From contig JAMPFF010000031.1 of the NCBI GenBank assembly GCA_023664605.1, forward strand, positions 1 to 35,484: 35,484 bases of DNA, read 5' to 3'. The DNA is from Clostridium sp. GTDB taxonomy: Bacteria; Bacillota; Clostridia; Lachnospirales; Lachnospiraceae. The notes under the pieces are model-generated. The model did not search any database. It saw only the letters and a list, made by a program, of their open reading frames with translations, and was not told the origin of the DNA. The translations under genes were made by a program, and so were the position numbers. Shown piece by piece: positions 31,544 through 35,484 of the stretch. Within the stretch, counting starts at the first letter, position 1; each line of letters opens with the position of its first letter.

Positions 31544-32197
31544 TCATTCTCCTCTGTCCTTATCTCCTATGAACCAATAATCACAGGTATCTGCTCCCTG
31601 TGCAACGGTGTGGTGGCGGATGAGTCTGGCGTGAAGCGCTTCTGCAGACTTAATATCGCTTGCACACAGCAGAGGCAGAATATCCGTATACCCGTGTTCT
31701 TTGGCAAAGTCTGCAATAGGACAGCCCACCAGCGTCACGGCAAGACCGTGGTCGTGACCTTCCGGATTGACCTGAATGCCCCAGGTATTGTTCCAATCTT
31801 TCCCCTTGTGGTCATTAATCTTTTTGCCAATCTTTTCCATCAGGCGATGGATGGGTTTTACAATCCACGGCTTATCTAAATAGTTAAAATTGACAAACCT
31901 GCCAATTTTTCGATAATGGCTCACCATTACCACATCCAGCATCTCATTAATCACATCAGCAGGAAGAGTTTTCCCTGACGCTTCATACAAGGCAAAAAAC
32001 GGAAGCGCCATATCCAGATTGTTACTCATAATATTCTCTTTTCCGCCGATCGAAGGCGTCACGGCAAGAAAACGCTCGTAAATCGGTTCCATATCCCGCA
32101 AAAGCCTTTCCGTTTCGCGCTCGCCGCAGCGGCGCACCAGCACCGGACGAATCTGCCGTATCGCCTCAAAATATGCCTTATCATTTCTTTCCATCAT
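31544..32197 (-). CDS. L-2-amino-thiazoline-4-carboxylic acid hydrolase family protein (second)
   Basis: 217 residues. N-terminal helices (EAIRQIRPVLVRRCGERETERLLRDME) are followed by the family hallmark FLAVTPSIGGKENIMSNNLDMALPFFALYEA. The C-terminal catalytic-type region has GHDHGLAVTLVGCPIADFAKEHGYTDILPLLCASD and HTVAQGADTCDYWF, with the paired Cys-Pro, Cys-Ala-Ser-Asp and final Cys-Asp-Tyr. Only distantly related to the protein at 17371. Real substrate unknown. Start at 32197: GGAGG 7 nt upstream; a longer frame enters the methyltransferase gene. It follows that gene by 26 nt, so the two may modify one compound. Confidence 0.85.
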   Translation of the reverse strand: MMERNDKAYFEAIRQIRPVLVRRCGERETERLLRDMEPIYERFLAVTPSIGGKENIMSNNLDMALPFFALYEASGKTLPADVINEMLDVVMVSHYRKIGRFVNFNYLDKPWIVKPIHRLMEKIGKKINDHKGKDWNNTWGIQVNPEGHDHGLAVTLVGCPIADFAKEHGYTDILPLLCASDIKSAEALHARLIRHHTVAQGADTCDYWFIGDKDRGE

Positions 32198-32223
32198 ACT
32201 AAATCCTCCTCTCAATCCCTGAT

Positions 32224-33021
32224 TCAGTTCTTTCGCAGCACAGCTAATTTGTTTGAGATATTTTTTACCGCCGGTATCCATCCAAACAGCCGATACACGG
32301 GCATAATGATTTTCATGCCCTCCGCAAGGCTTTCATCATAAACCCATGTATATCCCGGAGCAATTTTTGCAAGCTCTTTTCCTGATTTCATTCCCCAACT
32401 GAACTTTGCCGACGTTTTATGAATGGATTTTTCCTTAAGGTTTTTTACAACCCAAGGATTCATAATCTCCATAATAATGTCCACAGAATGGAAACGCTTA
32501 CTGATAATCGACAGTATTTTTTTCACGTCCGATTCGGACAGATACATAACCAAGCCTTCTATAATGACAAGAACCCTGCCCTTAGGTTCTTCGATAATAT
32601 CCGCCCAGCTTTCGTCCATAGCGGACTTTGCAATCATGGAAATATGACCGTTTTCCGTAAGAAATCTGCGGCGGACTTCTATGGTTTCCGGAAGGTCGAT
32701 ATTATACCAGCGTACAGACTCGCTTATGTTCAGACGATACGCCCTTGTGTCCATTCCGCAGGCAATATTGATAACTGTACACTCAGGATTTTTTCGGATA
32801 AAATCACCTGCCATACGGTCAAGCAGTATTGTTCTGGCAATCACGCCTTTGGACATCGTCATATCTTTTTGAGCCAATGAAAAATCATAATCCATGCGGG
32901 ATATAATCTTCTCCGCCCTGTCATCATGGAATTTCGCATTCTGCTGTCTGGAATATGCCGCACGCGCATATAGCGTCTGCAGCATTGTTTCCGGTACGCC
33001 CTGCATTTGTATTTTTTCCAT
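32224..33021 (-). CDS. class I SAM-dependent methyltransferase, LCMT/TcmP-like
   Basis: 265 residues. S-adenosylmethionine site: VINIACGMDTRAYRL (83-97), with the DTR-YRL signature of the leucine carboxyl methyltransferase/TcmP O-methyltransferase family; RWYNIDLPETIEVRR carries the acidic residue; LVIIEGLVMYL (~151-161) is motif IV. TcmP-type members methylate carboxyl or hydroxyl groups of polyketides and other small molecules. First gene of a six-gene operon. It has a promoter at 33148-33177 and two GTTAGY-N4-RCTAAC operators. AGAGGAAG precedes the ATG. Confidence 0.9.
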   Translation of the reverse strand: MEKIQMQGVPETMLQTLYARAAYSRQQNAKFHDDRAEKIISRMDYDFSLAQKDMTMSKGVIARTILLDRMAGDFIRKNPECTVINIACGMDTRAYRLNISESVRWYNIDLPETIEVRRRFLTENGHISMIAKSAMDESWADIIEEPKGRVLVIIEGLVMYLSESDVKKILSIISKRFHSVDIIMEIMNPWVVKNLKEKSIHKTSAKFSWGMKSGKELAKIAPGYTWVYDESLAEGMKIIMPVYRLFGWIPAVKNISNKLAVLRKN

Positions 33022-33080
33022 TCTTCCTCTTCCCCCATTCCCTTTATCCTGGAAACGCTCTTCAATATTGCGCGGTCATA

Positions 33081-33096
33081 GTTAGCACTAACTAAC
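33081..33096. promoter_or_regulatory. operator palindrome GTTAGC-N4-ACTAAC
   Basis: One-mismatch copy of the shared 6+4+6 motif in the leader of the methyltransferase operon, 60 nt upstream of its start codon. Confidence 0.7.
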
Positions 33097-33124
33097 TTCG
33101 CATCAAATAAAAACGGCTACATTC

Positions 33125-33140
33125 GTTAGTAGCCGCTAAC
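33125..33140. promoter_or_regulatory. operator palindrome GTTAGT-N4-GCTAAC at the start site
   Basis: Lies 8 nt downstream of the -10 box of the methyltransferase operon promoter, at the expected transcription start. Confidence 0.75.
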
Positions 33141-33147
33141 TGTTTTT

Positions 33148-33177
33148 AGTATACTCCATACCGGTAAGGCTTGTCAA
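33148..33177 (-). promoter_or_regulatory. promoter of the methyltransferase operon
   Basis: Minus strand TTGACA (33177-33172), 18-nt spacer, TATACT (33153-33148), just after the end of the alpha/beta hydrolase gene. Confidence 0.75.
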
Positions 33178-33196
33178 TAGGGGGCGCTTACCCGTT

Positions 33197-34099
33197 CTAC
33201 AGCTCTTGCGCATCCATAAAGTCGTTGATGATGTTCATAAAACCGTCGGTATCAAGCATCATGGCAAGATGCCCGCCGGGAATTTCCCGTACAACTGCCG
33301 GGTCTGTCATGGATTCTATCAATGACTCCTTGATATCTTCCGTAAATGTTTTATCGTCGTCCGGCTCAATAATCAGCACTCTTCCTTTCAGGTATGTAAA
33401 GTCATCTTTAGAATGCGTGCCGACATGGTTTCTCAAATCCCCCAGCAGACGCCCCATATGGCACAGATATTCATTCGTCAAATCGGGCTTCACCTGATTC
33501 AGTATCTCTTTTACAGCCTCCTGCCCTCCCGGATTATCTTTTAAATGCTTCTTGAAAGCAAGATTCATAAGCGCAGGCAAAAGAGAGAGCGGCAGCTTCT
33601 TAAATTTCCTGATATTTTTCTGCTCTTTCTCCTCGCCAAGCATCCTCACGAGACATTTCATCCCTTCAAAACGCAGACCGGGCGTCATACTTGCAGTCGA
33701 GGTAAGGATGAGTCCTTTTACCACATCCGGGTGCTTCCTGGCAATAATCTGGGCAAGCACGCCGCCATAGGACTGCCCCCAGAGGTATACATTTTCCGCC
33801 TCCAAAGTCCTGATAAGTTCCGCAATGGCGTCAGCCAGCCGTTCATTGTCCTTATACGCCGGCGGATAATTGAAGTTGATAAGCGAATACCTGTCCATAA
33901 AACGCCTGGCAAACGCCGCAAAGGCATCCCCTAACCCCGAACCGCCGGCAAGCATCAAAATAGTCGCATTGACCTTAGGCGACGGGTTTTTGTAATAACG
34001 GTACTTAAATTCCCCGCCAAGAATCTGCGCCGTCTTAACCGGAGCAGCTTCATTATAATATGCAAATTCCTTTTTCATATCCACAGATGCAAAATCCAT
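33197..34099 (-). CDS. alpha/beta hydrolase
   Basis: 300 residues. Strand-turn LMLAGGSGLGDAF forms the oxyanion-hole region. The nucleophile elbow is WGQSYGGVLAQ (Ser about residue 111), a lid is rich in Lys (GEEKEQKNIRKFKKLP), the acid is likely in LIIEPDDDKTF, and the catalytic His is in EIPGGHLAMM near the C-terminus. Cytosolic serine hydrolase of broad type; substrate unknown. Start at 34099 (MDFASVDMKKEF), with GAAAGG 12 nt upstream. The TTG at 34111 is less likely. It follows a TetR gene by 29 nt, so expression is controlled by that regulator. Confidence 0.9.
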   Translation of the reverse strand: MDFASVDMKKEFAYYNEAAPVKTAQILGGEFKYRYYKNPSPKVNATILMLAGGSGLGDAFAAFARRFMDRYSLINFNYPPAYKDNERLADAIAELIRTLEAENVYLWGQSYGGVLAQIIARKHPDVVKGLILTSTASMTPGLRFEGMKCLVRMLGEEKEQKNIRKFKKLPLSLLPALMNLAFKKHLKDNPGGQEAVKEILNQVKPDLTNEYLCHMGRLLGDLRNHVGTHSKDDFTYLKGRVLIIEPDDDKTFTEDIKESLIESMTDPAVVREIPGGHLAMMLDTDGFMNIINDFMDAQEL

Positions 34100-34128
34100 A
34101 CTAATAACCAACCTTTCTCAATTCTTAC

Positions 34129-34701
34129 TCAATTTATTTTTCCATTTACGATGTATGCGGCAAGCGCATTGCAAAACACCCGGACAGCTTCCTCATACCC
34201 CGCCGCATTCATTTCATCGCGGTTAGCTTTCGCAAGCCCTAAAACATTGCACATACTGACAACAGCCTCCGGCTCTCCTTTACAGCCGCCTATTTTACTC
34301 ATCAGCTCTACGGCAAAGTCCGCGCTGTCATTTTCGCTGTCTCCATCCGGGAGCCGCCTGAGAATCTGACGCATTTCCTCCGGTGTAAAGTAATCGTAAA
34401 CCGTTTTCGTATTCATATATCTCTTAAAAAGGCAGTCCGCGATTTCACTGACAGACGCCCTTTCAGGTAACGCCCGCAGGGGGACTCTTGCCTGTTCCTT
34501 AATGTATTGCATGACCTTGTAGAAAAAAACTTCCTTAGACGGGAAGAAACTGTAAAAAGTTCCCTTAGCAACTCCGACTGCCATCGCTATTTCTTCAACG
34601 GATATATTCTTATAACGCTTACTCTCCAGTTTCTTTATACCGGCGTCCAATATCTTCTTTGTTAAAATATCCCTGTCTTTTTCTGAAAAAATTTTCGGCA
34701 T
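34129..34701 (-). CDS. TetR-family regulator of the alpha/beta hydrolase
   Basis: 190 residues. Helix-turn-helix ~28-62 (NISVEEIAMAVGVAKGTFYSFFPSKEVFFYKVM), then a helical effector domain. Probably represses the hydrolase operon and itself through the palindrome at 34716-34743, which sits at the start site of a consensus promoter. Ligand unknown, perhaps the hydrolase substrate. AAGGAT precedes the ATG. Confidence 0.92.
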   Translation of the reverse strand: MPKIFSEKDRDILTKKILDAGIKKLESKRYKNISVEEIAMAVGVAKGTFYSFFPSKEVFFYKVMQYIKEQARVPLRALPERASVSEIADCLFKRYMNTKTVYDYFTPEEMRQILRRLPDGDSENDSADFAVELMSKIGGCKGEPEAVVSMCNVLGLAKANRDEMNAAGYEEAVRVFCNALAAYIVNGKIN

Positions 34702-34715
34702 AGTTAAACATCCTT

Positions 34716-34743
34716 AATGACTGTATTTGTTTCTTTAGTCATT
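34716..34743. promoter_or_regulatory. operator AATGACT-N14-AGTCATT
   Basis: Perfect 7-bp arms directly downstream of the -10 of the minus-strand TetR promoter. It shares its AATGACYGTATTT left side with the operator at 34822-34852. Confidence 0.7.
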
Positions 34744-34744
34744 T

Positions 34745-34773
34745 ATTATAATGGATATCTTCTGCTTTGTCAA
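34745..34773 (-). promoter_or_regulatory. consensus promoter of the TetR-hydrolase operon
   Basis: Minus strand TTGACA (34773-34768), 17-nt spacer, TATAAT (34750-34745): full match to sigma-A consensus. Confidence 0.9.
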
Positions 34774-34790
34774 CCATGTCGTTCCACCTC

Positions 34791-34819
34791 TTGACAATCC
34801 GTCCAATATATCGTAATAT
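34791..34819 (+). promoter_or_regulatory. promoter of the rightward TetR operon
   Basis: TTGACA 34791-34796, 17-nt spacer, TAATAT 34814-34819. It is divergent from the promoter at 34745-34773. Confidence 0.8.
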
Positions 34820-34821
34820 AG

Positions 34822-34852
34822 CAATGACCGTATTTAACAAAATCGGTCATTG
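34822..34852. promoter_or_regulatory. operator CAATGACCG-N13-CGGTCATTG
   Basis: Perfect 9-bp arms covering the start site of the rightward promoter and reaching to within a few bases of the GAGG ribosome binding site. Likely bound by the TetR protein encoded just downstream. Confidence 0.75.
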
Positions 34853-34865
34853 CGAGGAAAACCAT

Positions 34866-35462
34866 ATGCCAGCCTCATTTACGAAAAAACAACAGAATAA
34901 AATACGGGAACAGCTTTTTCATGAGGGAATAAAGCTCTTTCGGACATATGGCGTACAGCGCACGACGGTTTCAAAACTGACTTCCGTCTGCGGAATCGCT
35001 AAGGGCAGTTTTTACAGCTTTTATGAATCAAAAGAAGCCTATATTCTTGCGCTTATCAAATGGGCTGAATCGAAAACCGAAGAAATGCTGAAAGAAAAAC
35101 TTGCAGGCCGCAGCCGGATGTCTGCGCATGAATTTCTCGAATTTTTCAGGGAATATCTGTATTCCGAATATGACCTTATGAACGGTCTGACCATCGATGA
35201 TTTTCTCTGGCTGAAAACACATATGGCGGACGCTGATTTATTCAACCCTGTAGACCAGATGGCGCAGGCAAAGATATGGCTTTCATTAATTTATGATGTA
35301 CGGGATGGCATTGACTACGGCATAGTTGTCAATTTAATAAAATCCATATACGCTATGCGCGAGCATAGGGATACTTTGGTAGAGGCGTCCCTTGATAACA
35401 GCATCGACATTATGCTGCGGACACTGGAAATTTACATATCGGGAAAAGGAGAATTATTATGA
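34866..35462 (+). CDS. TetR-family transcriptional regulator (rightward operon)
   Basis: 198 residues. Helix-turn-helix ~31-65 (TTVSKLTSVCGIAKGSFYSFYESKEAYILALI), then a helical ligand domain. Start at 34866 (MPASFTKKQQNKIREQL): GAGG lies 8 nt upstream. The in-frame ATG at 34767 lies before the promoter and is impossible. The stop overlaps the next gene's ATG, so the regulator and its target are co-transcribed, probably under autorepression through 34822-34852. Confidence 0.92.
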   Translation: MPASFTKKQQNKIREQLFHEGIKLFRTYGVQRTTVSKLTSVCGIAKGSFYSFYESKEAYILALIKWAESKTEEMLKEKLAGRSRMSAHEFLEFFREYLYSEYDLMNGLTIDDFLWLKTHMADADLFNPVDQMAQAKIWLSLIYDVRDGIDYGIVVNLIKSIYAMREHRDTLVEASLDNSIDIMLRTLEIYISGKGELL

Positions 35463-35484
35463 ACTGGTTAAGAACACTATTGGA
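35459..35484 (+). CDS. start of next gene, cut by the window end
   Basis: An ATG at 35459 overlaps the TetR stop (ATGA). GGAG lies 7 nt upstream. Only MNWLRTLL is visible, so the product cannot be named. By position it is the likely target of the adjacent TetR, for example a transporter or enzyme. Confidence 0.7.

Overview
The window looks like chromosomal DNA of a gut-type Clostridia, most probably Lachnospiraceae. The reasons are moderate GC content, strong GGAGG ribosome binding sites, sigma-A promoters of the TTGACA-N17-TATAAT type, and familiar Firmicutes gene sets (ECF-type vitamin S component, rubrerythrin, TraX-like acyltransferase, 'DPENE' heterodimeric ABC exporters, L-2-amino-thiazoline-4-carboxylic acid (ATC) hydrolase family proteins). 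Genus cannot be fixed from the sequence alone. No rRNA, tRNA, CRISPR array, phage or transposase gene was seen.

Layout. 1-160: start of a nitroreductase-like gene, followed by a gene-free stretch holding a ~200-bp branched palindrome. 585-5147 (minus): an operon of sigma-70/ECF-like factor, membrane protein, ABC ATPase and two paralogous ABC-2 permeases. 5309-7802 (minus): two HAD phosphatases around a LysR regulator. 7922-9442 (plus): a promoter, a leader with five tandem 18-nt hairpins and an attenuator-like terminator, then an ECF S component and a P-loop kinase. 9449-11633 (minus): rubrerythrin, a DUF362 protein and a GyrI-like protein. 11869-16017: a TraX-like protein facing a large hybrid histidine kinase. 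16135-17922: divergent ketopantoate-reductase-family and ATC-hydrolase-family genes. 17906-23572 (minus): heterodimeric ABC exporter, a small doubtful ORF and a diguanylate cyclase. 23676-28278 (minus): TetR regulator, rifampin-phosphotransferase-like enzyme and MATE pump. 28471-29195 (plus): RelB/DinJ-type antitoxin with PIN toxin. 29197-33021 (minus): O-methyltransferase, second ATC-hydrolase-family protein and four membrane proteins, one of the isoprenylcysteine methyltransferase type. 33197-34701 (minus): TetR plus alpha/beta hydrolase. 34866-end (plus): a third TetR and the first codons of its partner.

How it fits together. The right half looks like a drug or xenobiotic response island. 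Eight copies of one palindrome, GTTAGY-N4-RCTAAC, sit in or beside promoters of the reductase/ATC-hydrolase pair, the ABC exporter, the TetR-Rph-MATE operon and the methyltransferase operon. This suggests one TetR-family repressor links modifying enzymes with efflux pumps. Two further TetR genes have their own, different palindromes.

Structures not explained by genes. (1) A dispersed intergenic element occurs in three full copies (1779-1931, 6820-6972, 27521-27663) plus a possible partial one (11810-11862). It is always placed between the stop of one gene and the ribosome binding site of the next. Its stems change sequence between copies but keep pairing. (2) Five tandem palindromes with an exact 18-nt period lie at the start of the vitamin-transporter leader. 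(3) A multi-armed palindrome spans 351-551.
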